This document shows positions 23,363 through 34,728 of a stretch of 64,000 nucleotides of DNA, piece by piece. Each line of letters begins with the position of its first letter. Within the stretch, counting starts at the first letter, position 1. The DNA is from Xenopus tropicalis (taxonomy: Eukaryota; Chordata; Amphibia; Anura; Pipidae). The translations under genes and the position numbers were made by a program. Below the pieces are notes generated by a model, which was given only the letters and a program-made list of their open reading frames with translations, was not told where the DNA came from and made no database searches. Location of the stretch: positions 140,429,545-140,493,544 of the forward strand of contig NC_030680.2 in the NCBI RefSeq assembly GCF_000004195.4, in the 5' to 3' direction.

Positions 23363-23434
23363 GGTAAATAAAACCCAGGAAAAATCTGGTCTGCTTAAAG
23401 CCTTATGGCAAAGCACTACTACTTACATTTTCTG

Positions 23435-23875
23435 CTAAAGGACATTTAAACACCCGACACAAAAATTAAATAGTTGAACAGCCTCTTTGAAATCTTTATG
23501 GTTTTCCAGAGGTTAATAGTAAGGCTTCAGCATCCCCTTAATCACTTAGATTTACCCACTTGGTCCCCTCCATCAGGAATTTACTTTGGCTGTTGGCTCC
23601 TGGGCATGCTCAGTTTTTCTCATCTCAGATTACTAAACACACCTTCCATTCTAGCAGCCAATGAAGAGATGGCATTGCTGGTTCCCATAGCTGTCTGCTC
23701 CTATTTTTTCTCCTAACCTCCTCTCCTGAGCTCATCTTAATCATTACAGTGCTCAAAAAAAGCAGAACTTTTTTTTTTTTAATCAAAGTCAGTTGTGCCT
23801 GTGTAAGCCTGCATTCTTGATGAAATTTATGCTGAATAAGTTTCTGTGTGCATGTATGCTGTTTGCAGATTTTAA
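23435..23875. mobile_element. Partial copy of the TTAA element seen complete at 47171
   Basis: Starts CTAAAGGACATTTAAACACC. Words such as GAACAGCCTCTTTGAAATC, CCAGAGGTTAATAGTAAGGC and TCCTAACCTCCTCTCCTGAG appear reverse-complemented in the inner element at 47171-47765. Similarity stops near 23875. Confidence 0.65.
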
Positions 23876-24774
23876 ATGGCCTTGGCCAGAATTTTCCAGT
23901 AGGTGGCATCCATTAACAGAGTACAGTGGATGGACAAATATTGAATGTTTCCCCTCTGATGCAGAGCAGTGGGTGGGGCTTCAGTTCTAAGATGGCAGCT
24001 TCCATGGAGGGGGGTGGGGTGGGGTGGTATTATGCTTTTATAATTTAGAAACTGCTTTTTAAAATAGTATTTTGTATGGAAAACACAAAAGGAGAGTTTA
24101 GCTCTCAGAATACCATTTTTCTTTAGTGACAACACTGAGCCAATAATCTGCACTGAACTTTATTTTTTAAAATCCCTGGTTTCTTTATTTTTAAGCAGCA
24201 GTTTACACATTGCTCAGAGAGTAAACAAGTTGATTGCTGTACCCTGGCACCGGGGAGCCGGCAGCTGCTCCTTCTCTGCTCCCAAGAGGCATTTTCTACT
24301 AAGGGAAAATCACTTGGGGGATAAAATAATGTAAAGGGGGGGGGGGGGGAGAAAAGAAAACTTAGAAAACTGCTTTACTGCCGACTCCACCTGTTTATGT
24401 GAACTGCGTTGTTTGTGAGTGAGTTCCCCCGAGACTCCCATATCTACAAACATAGCAGGGCTTTGCTTGTGAGTGGAAACAGACAAACCACATGATTTAG
24501 GGACTGGCAACGGTTTAGGATTTTGCTGTCCAAATCGTTAATCTGATAAGTGCAACCATGAAGGAAAGCATGAATATGGCGCTTACAGTGATTGCAGTCA
24601 CACAAATGATATTTGCTTTTCTAAAAATACTGTATGTTGTTAGACTACAAAATAGCAGTTACAAACATGTAAATATAAACATTATTATCCGTTACAAAAT
24701 CCTGCCTAGAGCCACACAGTCACTAGGTTGCCCAAGGTAGCCTTTGCTAATGTAGTTATCTGGGTAATCTGCTA
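23876..24774. other. No gene seen
   Basis: G-rich runs near 24008-24027 and 24337-24350. No repeat end or coding region recognised. Confidence 0.35.
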
Positions 24775-24782
24775 TCTGCAAC

Positions 24783-24945
24783 CAGGGCCGATTTGTGGAA
24801 AGGCCACAAAGGGGCCCGGGCCTAGGGTGGCACTGCTCCGTATGCGAGTGGGGGGGCTGAGCACCGAGCGCACGTTCGCACATGCACTGGGGGGGCAACA
24901 GACAGGGGGAGGCCTCGACGCGCCCGGTTTACAAATCTGGTGCTG
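24783..24945. mobile_element. hAT-type MITE with 8-bp target duplication
   Basis: Starts CAGGGCCGATTTGTGG and ends ACAAATCTGGTGCTG. The flanks TCTGCAAC (24775-24782) and TCTGCATC (24946-24953) form an 8-bp duplication with one mismatch. Eight-bp duplications with CAG..CTG-like ends are typical of hAT transposons. Same family as 30538-30766. Confidence 0.8.
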
Positions 24946-25189
24946 TCTGCATCAGGTTTTACTAGTTGGATGAGGCTGCAGGGTCTAACTAACCTGCCAC
25001 AGTATCAGAGGTTCTGAGAGGGTGGGTCCTCAATACCAGGTTCTCTGGTGGGCCTTGGAGGCACAGTCTATCCCTGTAGTGCTATGATCCTTGCAATGAC
25101 ATTGATGACTCCTTAAGAAGGTCCACAACCATTGGTTTCCACACCAGGTTATGTGGTTGAGGTCTAATTTTGCTGTATAGATTTGTAGT

Positions 25190-25645
25190 TTAAAGGACAA
25201 GTAAGCCTTTTATTTTTACTCTATACAGCCCCCAGAATAACATACATTTCTCCCTGCGTGCAGATTTTTGTTGTTGCTCTTTTACAAGCAACTGAACTGC
25301 AGCTCTTTTACTCACTTCCTTGTCTAGTGTTAAGCCCTGTCCTTTTTGCTTTCTAACCACTCCTATTTCCAACTTTGGGCATCCTCCAATTAGAATCAAT
25401 CAGGCGTGTGCAACAGGCACCTCTTTGAGGTCATCATAGTCGGAGATCGAAAGAGGGCTCAGAAAGCAAAAGGGGCTGATCTTCATGCTAAACAAGGAAG
25501 TGAGTAAAAAAGATGAGCAAATAACAAAAAGAGCTGTAGTTAATCTGCCTATAGTAGAGAAAAAAGTAAATGTGAATGCAATGTTATACTGGAGGCTGTA
25601 AAGAGTAATTATAGAGTTTAAAAAAGAAAAATAAAGGTCTGGTAT
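25190..25645. mobile_element. Foldback TTAA MITE with about 150-bp arms
   Basis: Left arm from TTAAAGGACAAGTAAGCC; the right arm around 25490-25640 holds the reverse complement with mismatches (GAAGTGAGTAAAAAAGATGAG against CTCTTTTACTCACTTCC, and GGAGGCTGTAAAGAGTAA against TTACTCTATACAGCCCCC). Non-coding. Confidence 0.65.
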
Positions 25646-26939
25646 AATGCCAAACAGAGCCTTTTGTAGACTGCCAGTCCACAAAAGGGCTACCAAATAG
25701 CCAATCAGAGCTCTTATTTTGAACCCGCAGAACTTTTTTAATGCTAAAGGTGGCTCACAAATTAAAACGGTTGGGGAGCCCTGCTTTGATTCCTAGGCCC
25801 TCCAAACTACAGGTTTCATAAACTGGATTCCCACCCCTTAATTCTATTGTTCAAGGCATTATGCTCCTCATCCTGGTCAGCCTGTTTCTGTAACGGAGCC
25901 GCACACACAAACATAGGCAGTCGGGGAGCTTACCCCATTTATTATGACCACCTTGATCAACGTTTCGGGGGGATACACCCTCCCTTCGTCAGGATCCTGG
26001 TCAGCCTGTTCATTGGCTGGGTCCCCGATGATAAAGTGGTTAAAGTGCAGTCTCAGTGTCTCTTATGTGTAGGTAAGTAGCGCTATAGAGATATACATAC
26101 GTACATATATCTATTATAGAAGGTTCACTCTTGCTGCAAGTCATATTATCCCTTACCCTAGCTGCCATAGGGTATAGAACAAAAATAAAAAGTGAATCCA
26201 AAATCATAAAAATCGCACAAACCAAAGTGCCTACCAAAAATGGATAAAACCAGGCCACTTTGCCTTTAAGACCAGCAAAGGAACGGTTAAGCGCAAGTAA
26301 CGCCTTTTGAAAGTCCAAAGATTTCCGAAGTGCCGCGATAAAGCAAACGTATAGCAACAGATGGACCGTATTATGGATGAAATGATAAAGCAGCTATGGG
26401 AGTTGACTGCAGCGGGTAGTAGTACACAAACACATAGCTAATTATTTACAGTTCTTCCATGTCAGCCTGTGATTGAATCGCCAACTGATCTGCTCCCTCT
26501 CAGCCTCGCGCCGTCTAATCCTTATGGAAAGCAGTGGGAGATGGAATCATAAGGAAATTTGCTAGCGTACGTGTCAGCGCAAGTAGCCATTAAGTCCAAT
26601 TTATTTTGATGCCTGCGTTACATGGTATCTTATTGTGTTGCGCTCGCTTTGATGCCTTCCATTGAGTCCCAGCACCTGAGATGCACTATTCATCTGTCTA
26701 ATTGCTTACAATAACAAACGCTCTCGCATTGTCTCGACTGATGAAACGCTCGTCTTGTTTTGCCTTTCTGCTGTTTACAACAGCGCGCTTCTTATCACTC
26801 GCCGATTATTGCCGCCAAAGCTACATACATAAGATCCAGCTTTTCCCAATTACCAGCCTTTCACTTTTTCTCAGGCACGCCTGCGTGATACAAATAAAGG
26901 GTAACTGCCTCAGTATTTCAACTTTAGCTCTTTATTTTA
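25646..26939. other. No gene; one GTTTCGGGGGG repeat piece
   Basis: About 25955-25997 has AACGTTTCGGGGGGATACAC and CCTTCGTCAGG, the wording of a repeat family also hinted at near 61970. 26480-26930 looks repeat-free with CpGs and may be unique or conserved DNA. No coding region. Confidence 0.35.
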
Positions 26940-27930
26940 TTAAAACAACAGTAACCGTGAAAAGTAAAAGGGTTTTAATGTACAGGTATGGGACCCATTA
27001 TCCAGAATGCTCAGGACCTGGGGTTTTCCGGATAAGGCGTCTTTCTGTAATTTTAGTCTGCTAAAAAAAAATTAAACTGTAATTAAACCCAATAGGACTG
27101 TTCTGCCCCCAATAAGGGGTAATTATATCTTAGTTGGGACCAAGTACAGGTACTGTTTTATTATTACAGAGAAAAGGGGATCATTTAACCATGAAATAAA
27201 CCCAATAGAGCTGTTCTGCCGCCAATAAGGGGTAATTATATCTTAGTTGGGATCAAGTACAGGTACTGTTTTATTATTACAGAGAAAAGGGAATCATTTA
27301 ACCATTAAATAAACCCAATAGGGCTGTTCTGCCCCAATAAGGGGTAATTATATCTTAGTTGGGATCAAGTACAGGTACTGTTTTATTATTACAGAGAAAA
27401 GGGAATCATTTAACCATGAAATAAACCCAATAGGGCTGTTCTGCCCCCAATAAAGGGTAATTATATCTTAGTTGGGATCAAGTACAGGTACTGTTTTATT
27501 ACAGAGAAAAGGGAAACATTTAAACATAAAATAAGCCTATGGCAGATGGCCTTTCTGTAATTTGGAACTTTCTGGATTATGGGTTTCCGGAGAAGGGGTC
27601 CGATACCTATATAATGTACTGTTGCCCTGCACAAGTAAAATTTCAGAAACACTGCTGTTGTTTATATAAACATGCTGCTGTGTAGCAATGGAGGCAATTG
27701 AAATAAAATAGTTGTCCTGTAGAACACCATTCTATTTTACAGAGCTTATCTGCTCTGTAACACGAGCCTTGTCTCCATTAAATGGCTGCTCCCATGGCTA
27801 CATAGCAGTTTATTTATATGTATTGAAGTAGTGTTTCTTAAGCAAAACACTTTTCCCAGTGCAGAGCAACAGTACATTATATTGTAATTACTTTAAAACA
27901 CTAGGATTTTTTGGTGTTACTTTTACTAAG
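26940..27930. mobile_element. T2-type element split by minisatellite MITE e
   Basis: Left part TTAAAACAACAGTAACC at 26940; the right part resumes at TATAATGTACTGTTGCCC and ends TTTTTTGGTGTTACTTTTAC near 27930. Inverted pairing: AGTAACC..GTTTTAA on the left against TTTAAAACACTAGG..GGTGTTAC on the right. The insert sits at a TA. Confidence 0.55.
26981..27610 (+). mobile_element. Minisatellite-bearing MITE (copy e), four units
   Basis: Left end TA-CAGGTATGGGACCCATTATC at 26981; right end GGGGTCCGATACCT near 27608. Four 113-bp units with CTGTTCTGCCCCCAATAAGG wording. Nested in a T2-type element. Non-coding. Confidence 0.85.
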
Positions 27931-28493
27931 GATATACAGGAGCTGGGGGAGATCAGATCACATTATATTGGTTTATATTATCTAAATATAGCTATTATAG
28001 CTAAATATAGCTAATAGTGTGGGGATTATGCCTAGACATAAACCGGTGTAGCCTGTGGTTCAAATGTTACTAATTAAAGGGGCCCTCCACAAAATTCCTA
28101 TGTACATTAATTAAAACATCTCAGTGGTTTTAAAATAAATGATAAATTGCTCTTGAAAGCAACATTAATTTTACCCTGCTGTTTTCTGATTCTAACATGT
28201 GAAACAATGTAGCAGAAGTCAGTTTCCCTCCTGGTCTGTTAATTAATTGGCTTCTGCTGCACTGTTTCAGGAATCAGAGCCAGAATTCCTGAGAACATGA
28301 AAATACCACTTTCAGTAGCGATTTTATATATATATATATATATATAGGACTCGCTGTGAGTGGAGTTTATTACGCAACCATACTTTTTGGACTTAAACTG
28401 TGTGCACCGCAAGTTGGATTGTGTGTATATATATATATATATATAGTATATATACACATATAACTTTTAATACCATTAAACGTTTTTAATTTA
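27931..28493. other. TTAA MITE end and two TA microsatellites
   Basis: TTAAAGGGGCCCTCCAC at about 28075 is a TTAA-type left end without an identified right end. TA runs at about 28325-28346 and 28426-28445 can fold on each other. No coding region. Confidence 0.45.
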
Positions 28494-29092
28494 TACAGGT
28501 ATGGGATCCCTTATCCGGAAACCCGTTATCCAGTTCCGAATTACAGAAAGGCCATCTCCCATAGACTCCATTATAAGCAAATAATAAAACAGTACCTTGT
28601 ACTTGATCCCAACTAAGATATAATTACCCCTTATTGGGGGCAGAACAGCCCTATTGGGTTTATTTAATGGTTAAATGATTCCCTTTTCTCTGTAATAATA
28701 AAACAGTACCTGTACTTGATCCCAACTAAGATATAATTACCCCTTATTGGGGGGCAGAACAGCCCTATTGGGTTTATTTAATGGTTAAATGATTCCCTTT
28801 TCTCTGTAATAATAAAACAGTACCTGTACTTGATCCCAACTAAGATATAATTACCCCTTATTGGGGCAGAACAGCCCTATTGGGTTTATTTAATGGTTAA
28901 ATGATTCCCTTTTCTCTGTAATAATAAAACAGTACCTGTACTTGATCCCAACTAAGATATAATTACCCCTTATTGGGGGCAGAACAGCCCTATTGGGCTT
29001 ATTTAATGGTTAAATGATTCCCTTTTCTCTGTAATAATAAAACAATAAACCCCAGGTCCAGCACTTTCTGGATAACAGGTCCCATACCTCTA
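28494..29092 (-). mobile_element. Minisatellite-bearing MITE (copy f), four units
   Basis: Left TA-CAGGTATGGGATCCCTTATC, right AACAGGTCCCATACCTC-TA. Four units in reverse orientation, after an edge unit reading AACAGTACCTTGTACTTGAT. The region next to the right end is shortened: the usual GTAGACTTAAGG and GGATCCAAATTACGG words are missing. Confidence 0.8.
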
Positions 29093-29410
29093 TTGGAAAG
29101 TTTCATAGAATTAACTTTTCCTATACTGGGCAAAACAAAAACTTTTAGGATTGAGAACCCCTTTCAATGACAGTGTTTCGTCATGGTATTTTTATCCAAT
29201 GGATATAAACCCCATACTAGAAAATACGTATTTCAGGTAAAGGCTTATTTTATAGGTATAGGTTTATTTACAAAGCAAAACCACTGCGTCGGTCGCACAA
29301 ATATGTGCCATTTGAGTCTAAAGCTTTTCCTGAATCTGTAAGTATATAGATGCAGGGGAACCCCAGAGGTTACGGTGGCTATAGCTTTGGGGTTCACAGT
29401 GGCCTGCATT
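29093..29410. other. No gene seen
   Basis: Nothing recognised in this spacer. Confidence 0.35.
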
Positions 29411-29613
29411 AAGGGTGAAGACACACAGAGCTACTAGTAGCAGCTACTTGCCGTGGCTACAAAAATAGACAATGCTGATCATTTACTGATAATTGTCTCT
29501 ACGTGTGTTTTAGCAGAGGCTATTCTCAGTATTGTCTATGGAAGGGGATTTTTTGGTGTTTAGTAGCCTTTAAAAGTAGCTGCTACTAGTAGCCCAATGT
29601 GTCTTCACTTTGA
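29411..29613. mobile_element. MITE with GAAGACACAC / GTGTCTTC ends
   Basis: Starts AAGGGTGAAGACACACAG and ends AATGTGTCTTCACTTT. Next inside are GAGCTACTAGTAGCAGCTAC and GTAGCTGCTACTAGTAGC, so the arms pair for some 30 bp. Probable non-autonomous DNA element. A distant relative by end sequence is at 32737. Confidence 0.7.
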
Positions 29614-30419
29614 TGACGAGCTCCAGAAATGACCACATCCCGCCACCAAATGTTTTCAGCGCGTTTGCACATTGCAACCTTAGTATTTTCAATGTGTGTT
29701 GTTTAATGTGATGTGTTTTTTAATGAGTTTTGTACTGCTTAGGGGTATAGTTTCCCTGTGGGAAGGAAGCGTATGCTGTACTGCTCCACAGCTCCTATCA
29801 ATTTGCGTGTTAAAGGGAATTGATATCACGCAGACTGACAGCTATAAATGTGACTGTTACTTAGGGGCTAAGGCACTTTGACTTCTGCCGGATGATACAC
29901 GGACCTGTGAATTCTAGTTGACGCAACTTCCCACTGAAAATACTGTATACAGTCGATGATCCCCATGAGGATCCCATAGTTGGCCTGAGGGTTGAACATT
30001 CTGGTCAGCCTGATTCATTCCTCCATTTATGTGACAGATCAAGTGACAATCCATCTCTTTAGCAAACTGGCTGATAAAATGCCTTTATTTATTATTATTA
30101 TTAACTATAACTATTTGTAAATATGCTGCAGCGCTGTGCTATAAATGTATAAATATATATAATCTCCTTATATTTGTGTCTATGATTATCCTATACATTA
30201 CTACTGTTCAGCATCACTACTTAGTCCAACACAACCCACCCTTTCTCCGAGTGTTGAGTAATTGTTATTTTCTATTTTAGTGCATAAATAGCATGTCCTT
30301 TTGTTTTCTAGACATAGGCCTACCATGCCATGAAACCATCATGGAAGGTTGCACTAATGAGAAATACGCATTGTGGAGTTGCAGCGATCTGCACAATGCA
30401 TGTATTTTTTGTTAGCTTC
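29614..30419. other. No gene; probable L2 tail remnant near 30090-30165
   Basis: TTATTATTATTAACTATAAC, then GCAGCGCTGTGCTATAAATG, is reminiscent of an L2 3' tail in either direction but is too decayed to place. No coding region. Confidence 0.3.
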
Positions 30420-30537
30420 TAGGGTTGCCAACTTTTTGTGTGACTAATACCAGCCTTCGGGATGGGGGGGGGGGGCAGGACATGATGTAAATTGGAGGTG
30501 GAGCTATGATAAGGGGGGTAATTGTGCAGGATATGTG

Positions 30538-30766
30538 CAGGCCCGGATTTGTGGAAAGGCCACAAAGGCCCGGGCCTAGGGCGGCAAAAATTGGGGGGCG
30601 GCATGCCGCCCCGCCGCACCAAAATTTTAAAGTTTATTGCGCATACAGAGCAATGGGGACCTCTCCCCCACTGCTCTGTATGCAATTGAAAAGGGCTGCG
30701 CATGCGCAGGGGGGCGCGACAGAGAGGGGGCGGCCTCGGGGCGCCCGGCCAACAAATCCGGCCCTG
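30538..30766. mobile_element. hAT-type MITE with perfect 8-bp target duplication
   Basis: Starts CAGGCCCGGATTTGTGG and ends ACAAATCCGGCCCTG. The 8 bases GATATGTG occur immediately before (30530-30537) and after (30767-30774), an exact target duplication. The interior is GC-rich (GGGGGGCGGCATGCCGCCCC). It is inserted in the AGGGTTGCC-ended element. Non-coding; frames through it are by chance. Confidence 0.9.
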
Positions 30767-30821
30767 GATATGTGAAGAATGGTGGATGGTCCTGGGAATT
30801 GGGCAAGGAAATGGGCAGACT

Positions 30822-32363
30822 ACATAGTTACATAGTTACATAGTTACATAGGGTTGAAAAAAGACCTGTGTCCATCAAGTTCAACCCATCCAAGTAAACC
30901 CAGCACACCTAACCCACACCTACCAATCTATACTCACATACATAAACTATAAATACAACCACTAGTACTAACTGTAGATATTAGTATCACAATAGCCTTG
31001 GATATTCTGATTGATCAAGAACTCATCCAGGCCCCTCTTAAAGGCATTAACAGAATCTGCCATTACCACATCACTAGGAAGGGCATTCCATAACCTCACT
31101 GCCCTCACCGTGAAAAACCACCTACGCTGCTTCAAATGGAAGCTCCGTTCCTCTAATCTAAAGGGGTGACCTCTGGTGCGTTGATTGTTTTTATGGGAAA
31201 AAAGAACATCCCCCAACTTCCTATAATCCCCTCTAATGTACTTGTACAGAGTAATCATGTCCCCTCGCAAGCGCCTCTTTTCCAGAGAAAACAACCCCAA
31301 CCTCAACAGTCTCACCTCATAGTTTAAATCTTCCATCCCCTTAACCAGTTTAGTTGCACGTCTCTGCACTCTCTCCAGCTCATTAATATCCTTCTTAAGG
31401 ACTGGAGCCCAAAACTGCACTGCATACTCAAGGTGAGGCCTTACCAGGGACCTATAAAGGGGCAAAATTATGTTCTCATCCCTTGAGTCAATGCCCTTTT
31501 TTATACAAGACAGCACTTTATTTGCTTTAGTAGCCACAGAATGACACTGCCTGGAATTAGACAACTTGTTATCAACAAAAACCCCTAGATCCTTCTCCAT
31601 TAAGGATACCCCCAACACACTACCATTCAGTAGATAGTTTGCGTTTATATTATTTCTACCAAAGTGCATAACTTTGCACTTATCAACATTGAACCTCATT
31701 TTCCAGTTTGCTGCCCAGTTATCTAATTTTGTCAAATCGCTCTGCAAAGCGGCAGCATCCTGCATGGAACTTATAGTTTTGCACAATTTAGTGTCATCAG
31801 CAAAAATAGAAACAATACTGTCTATGCCCACCTCCAGGTCATTAATAAACAAGTTAAACAGCAAAGGCCCAAGGACTGACCCCTGCGGTACTCCACTAAC
31901 CACACTGGTCCAATTAGAAAATGTTCCATTTACAACCACTCTTTGTACTCTATCCTTCAGCCAGTTCTCTATCCAATTACAAATATTATGTTCTAGGCCA
32001 ATATTCCTTAATTTGATCATTAACCTTCTGTGAGGTACTGTATCAAACGCTTTAGCAAAGTCCAAGTAGATGACATCAACTGCCATTCCAGCATCAAGGT
32101 TCCTACTCACCTCCTCATAAAAGGCAACTAAATTAGTCTGGCAAGATCTGTTACGCATAAAACCATGCTGGCACAAACTAATAGTATTGTGAACTGCAAT
32201 GTATTCAAGTACCCTATCCCTTATTACCCCTTCCAAAAGTTTTCCTACTACTGATGTCAGACTAACAGGCCTATAGTTTTCAGGCTGAGAACGGGATCCC
32301 TTTTTAAATAACGGCACCACATTAGCAATCCGCCAGTCTCTTGGCACCATGCCAGACCTCAAT
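30822..32363 (-). mobile_element. 5'-truncated CR1 LINE
   Basis: Minus-strand element. The 3' end at about 30823 carries octamer repeats (on the plus strand TTACATAG three to four times), the usual CR1 terminus. The 5' end stops at about 32363. GACTA lies at both borders (30818-30822 and 32364-32368), a possible short target duplication. The preserved body is mainly the reverse-transcriptase frame. Confidence 0.85.
30968..32362 (-). CDS. CR1 reverse transcriptase, uninterrupted C-terminal 464 codons
   Basis: Reverse transcriptase of a CR1-group LINE. Residues numbered from the first codon of the frame: NYRPVSLTS at 29-37, a GFMRNRSCQTNL-like segment at 67-78, YLDFAKAFDTVPH (first catalytic aspartate) at 99-111, SGVPQGSVLGPLL at 156-168, and the catalytic FADD box at 187-190 (IFADDTKL). 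These are followed by the CR1 thumb and C-terminal region with LERVQRRATKLV and RGLDEFLI before the stop. The first codon is not a real start: a TAG lies just upstream at the truncation point, and the N-terminal endonuclease half is missing. No frameshift or stop interrupts the remaining frame, so this is a young insertion, but one that cannot move by itself. Nothing suggests that the host uses it. Confidence 0.85.
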   Translation of the reverse strand: MRSGMVPRDWRIANVVPLFKKGSRSQPENYRPVSLTSVVGKLLEGVIRDRVLEYIAVHNTISLCQHGFMRNRSCQTNLVAFYEEVSRNLDAGMAVDVIYLDFAKAFDTVPHRRLMIKLRNIGLEHNICNWIENWLKDRVQRVVVNGTFSNWTSVVSGVPQGSVLGPLLFNLFINDLEVGIDSIVSIFADDTKLCKTISSMQDAAALQSDLTKLDNWAANWKMRFNVDKCKVMHFGRNNINANYLLNGSVLGVSLMEKDLGVFVDNKLSNSRQCHSVATKANKVLSCIKKGIDSRDENIILPLYRSLVRPHLEYAVQFWAPVLKKDINELERVQRRATKLVKGMEDLNYEVRLLRLGLFSLEKRRLRGDMITLYKYIRGDYRKLGDVLFSHKNNQRTRGHPFRLEERSFHLKQRRWFFTVRAVRLWNALPSDVVMADSVNAFKRGLDEFLINQNIQGYCDTNIYS

Positions 32364-32736
32364 GACTAGGCACAGTTAGAGGCAGATAAGAGGTGGGGCC
32401 ATAGTTATACAGGGTGATTAGCAGCAGAGGGTCAGGGAAGGGTGGGATTTATAGGCCATTATAAATTTACTGTCAAATACATTGCTGGTAAATTTGTAAT
32501 ACCGGTGCCAGCCATAGCTGGTGATTTAATGGCTAGGCTGGTCAAATACCGACCAGGTGGCAACCCTGTTCATTCAGAGTTGGCATTGCCATATCGCTTC
32601 TCTTGTCATGGAAACATTACCACGTATTTCTAGGCACTAGGGTGTCTTTCTATAGCACCTATCATGAATAAGAACATAATGGTCAGTGAGCCGATAATGT
32701 GCACTTTCCTATCATTGTATAGACACTGGAGGGTAT

Positions 32737-33083
32737 AAGGGCAATGACACACAGTGCTTGCTGTTTGTTGCCCGTGTTTTGTTGTGGCTACAAAACGCCA
32801 TTAAAAAACCTGCTGTAGAAAATGAGAATTTTTAACTGACAGTTGTCTCTGCTGAAACACTCCAATTGCATAATCTCTCAAAAATGGAAGGTTACCATCA
32901 GTCCCCATTTCAGGGAGATTCCCTGTCCCCATGGAAAACAGTCCCCGGCAAGTGTCCCCTCCTCTGAAAGCTGTCCCCGGCTGTCCCCTTGGTAAGAGAG
33001 CCACCTCCCAGCCAATTATTTCTATTCCAGGACAGGAGGAAGGAAGGAAGAAGGGATGCATAGCACCATGTGTCATTGCCCTA
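32737..33083. mobile_element. MITE with AGGGCAATGACACAC ends
   Basis: Starts AAGGGCAATGACACACAG and ends ATGTGTCATTGCCCT. The left interior (TGTGGCTACAAAACGCC, TGACAGTTGTCTCTGC) is related to the element at 29411, while the right interior has repeated TGTCCCC words. Non-coding. Confidence 0.65.
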
Positions 33084-34057
33084 AGGGTTCTTTTATCAAC
33101 TGGGTGCATAGTACAAGGAAAACGTCATGATTTCATATTTGCATTTTTTTCCCCACATAGGTTTGGGTTCTTAATGTCCTCATGGTTGGCAGAAAAACAG
33201 ATTTGTGATGGTGAAGGCTTCCATTGTTGGTCTGAGTTTTGCGGAAAGCTGGTCTAATGCTCGGCCTGAGGAAGGTAAGTTATTGTATTTAAAACTGGTC
33301 TTAAAAATAAAATTAAAAAGCGTAGCTTTTCTGTTTTTATCACAGGGAAATTAAAATGGCTGGCAAATTTGCTTTAAAGTGCTGTGCCAGTTGGATCTGG
33401 TCTATGTGCAATGATTTGTGCTTCTTGTTACACTAATATATATGTGTATGGAAGGATGGATAAATAAAATCACAGAGAGAGAATGAATCAAAAGTTAATG
33501 TAAAAACATTTCTCCTCATTTACCTGTTTTTTCCAAGCCTTTAGTTCCCCTTTATAATAATAATCAAACTATTAAATATTCCTAGTAATTATCTCATCTT
33601 ATCATGAGAAATATCTTTAATCCTGCACGTTATAAAACTCCAAAACTTTTCCATCAAAGTCTGAGAAAAACTCTTTTAATCACAGTGACAAAATTGATAG
33701 ATATAAAAATTTGCTAGTGTTTTTTAGCCTGTAACTGGATAAATGCGAAATTACCGTACTTAGTTGGTGGTGAAATTCTTTATAAATCAAGGGAAAATAT
33801 AATAGATTTTATTGCTTATAGATAGGTCCTTTTTCTGTTGGAATGCTTACCTGGCTTCATTAAAGGTTCTACTGGCTCACAGATTTGGCTTTGTCCTTCC
33901 TCTGCCATTTTATTGTCTTTATTCTTCTGTCCCCCATATGAAACTCATAAACTCAGAATTCTTTAATACCTATACATGGGTTGCCGCTGATTGAGTGGCC
34001 ATACATGTGTCCTACCACCTGACTTCCAGAGCCATCAGATCAGTAGGAAGTTAAGAG
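33084..34057. other. No gene seen
   Basis: AT-rich; no repeat end or coding region supported. Confidence 0.35.
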
Positions 34058-34435
34058 TAAAGGTGGCCAAACACGTTCAGATCTGCTCACTTGGCGAGGT
34101 CGCCAAGCGAACAGATCTTCTCCTGATATCCCCCACCTACGGGTGGGCGATATCGGGGAAATCCATGGTAATTTGGTCGTTTGGCTCCAGGGTTAAACTA
34201 TTGAATTAGAACGACGGTAATAGGCTCAGTCGGTTCGGGGACCGCATCAACGAGCCAATGCAGTCCCCAATCCGAATAAATTTTTTAACCTGTTAAATCA
34301 ATATCTGCCCAATTTCAGGCCAGATATCAGTCGGGCAGGCCCGTTGTTACTGCCCCTACATGGGCCGATAAGCTGCCGAATCGGTCTAAGGGACTGATAT
34401 CAGCAGTTAAAATCAGCCGTGTATGGCCACCCTAA
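34058..34435. mobile_element. GGTGGCCATACACG-type MITE, complete
   Basis: Starts TAAAGGTGGCCAAACACG and ends CCGTGTATGGCCACCCTAA. The interior has CTTGGCGAGGTCGCCAAGCG, GGGGACCGCATCAACGAGCC and GGGCCGATAAGCTGCCGAAT. Same family as 10714 and 35283. Confidence 0.75.
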
Positions 34436-34728
34436 CTGTAGTGCCTGCTCACTTCCTTTCAGCAAAGTGACAGAAATTTTCAGTCATGACAGATAATCCT
34501 CAATCTACTGCGATTTCTGTATTATCTGTTGTAACAGCCCCCAGTTTTTTTATTTGAACGAGTTTTCCATATTAATGAATGAGCAAACATTCAAACATTG
34601 AAGTTTTTTTTTTTTTAAATGCGTGTTTATTCAGATTAGAAAAAACTCTCCAGTTTGCAAACTTGAAAATTGATACATCAGCCCATAAATGTTAGTATAG
34701 GAACCCACTAATGTCCCATAGCCTAAGG

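Larger units (their letters stand above)
30420..32567. mobile_element. MITE with AGGGTTGCC ends, split by two insertions
   Basis: Left end AGGGTTGCCAACTTTTTG at 30421; right end CAGGTGGCAACCCT at 32567. Removing the hAT MITE (30538-30766) and the CR1 copy (30822-32363) leaves about 370 bp of host element. Same end type as 15365-15594. Confidence 0.65.

Noticed and set aside
26040..26357. 105-codon open frame on the minus strand
   Set aside because: Has hydrophobic stretches but no recognisable family, no supporting exon structure, and repeat-like neighbours.
26702..27064. 120-codon open frame on the plus strand
   Set aside because: It extends into the T2 element and the left end of minisatellite MITE e, and shows no domain.
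28325..28446. TA runs as a replication origin
   Set aside because: Plain dinucleotide microsatellites with no further supporting signal.
30968..32362. Domesticated host gene from the CR1 frame
   Set aside because: The frame starts at the truncation point, ends in an ordinary CR1 tail with octamer repeats and has no splice or promoter evidence.
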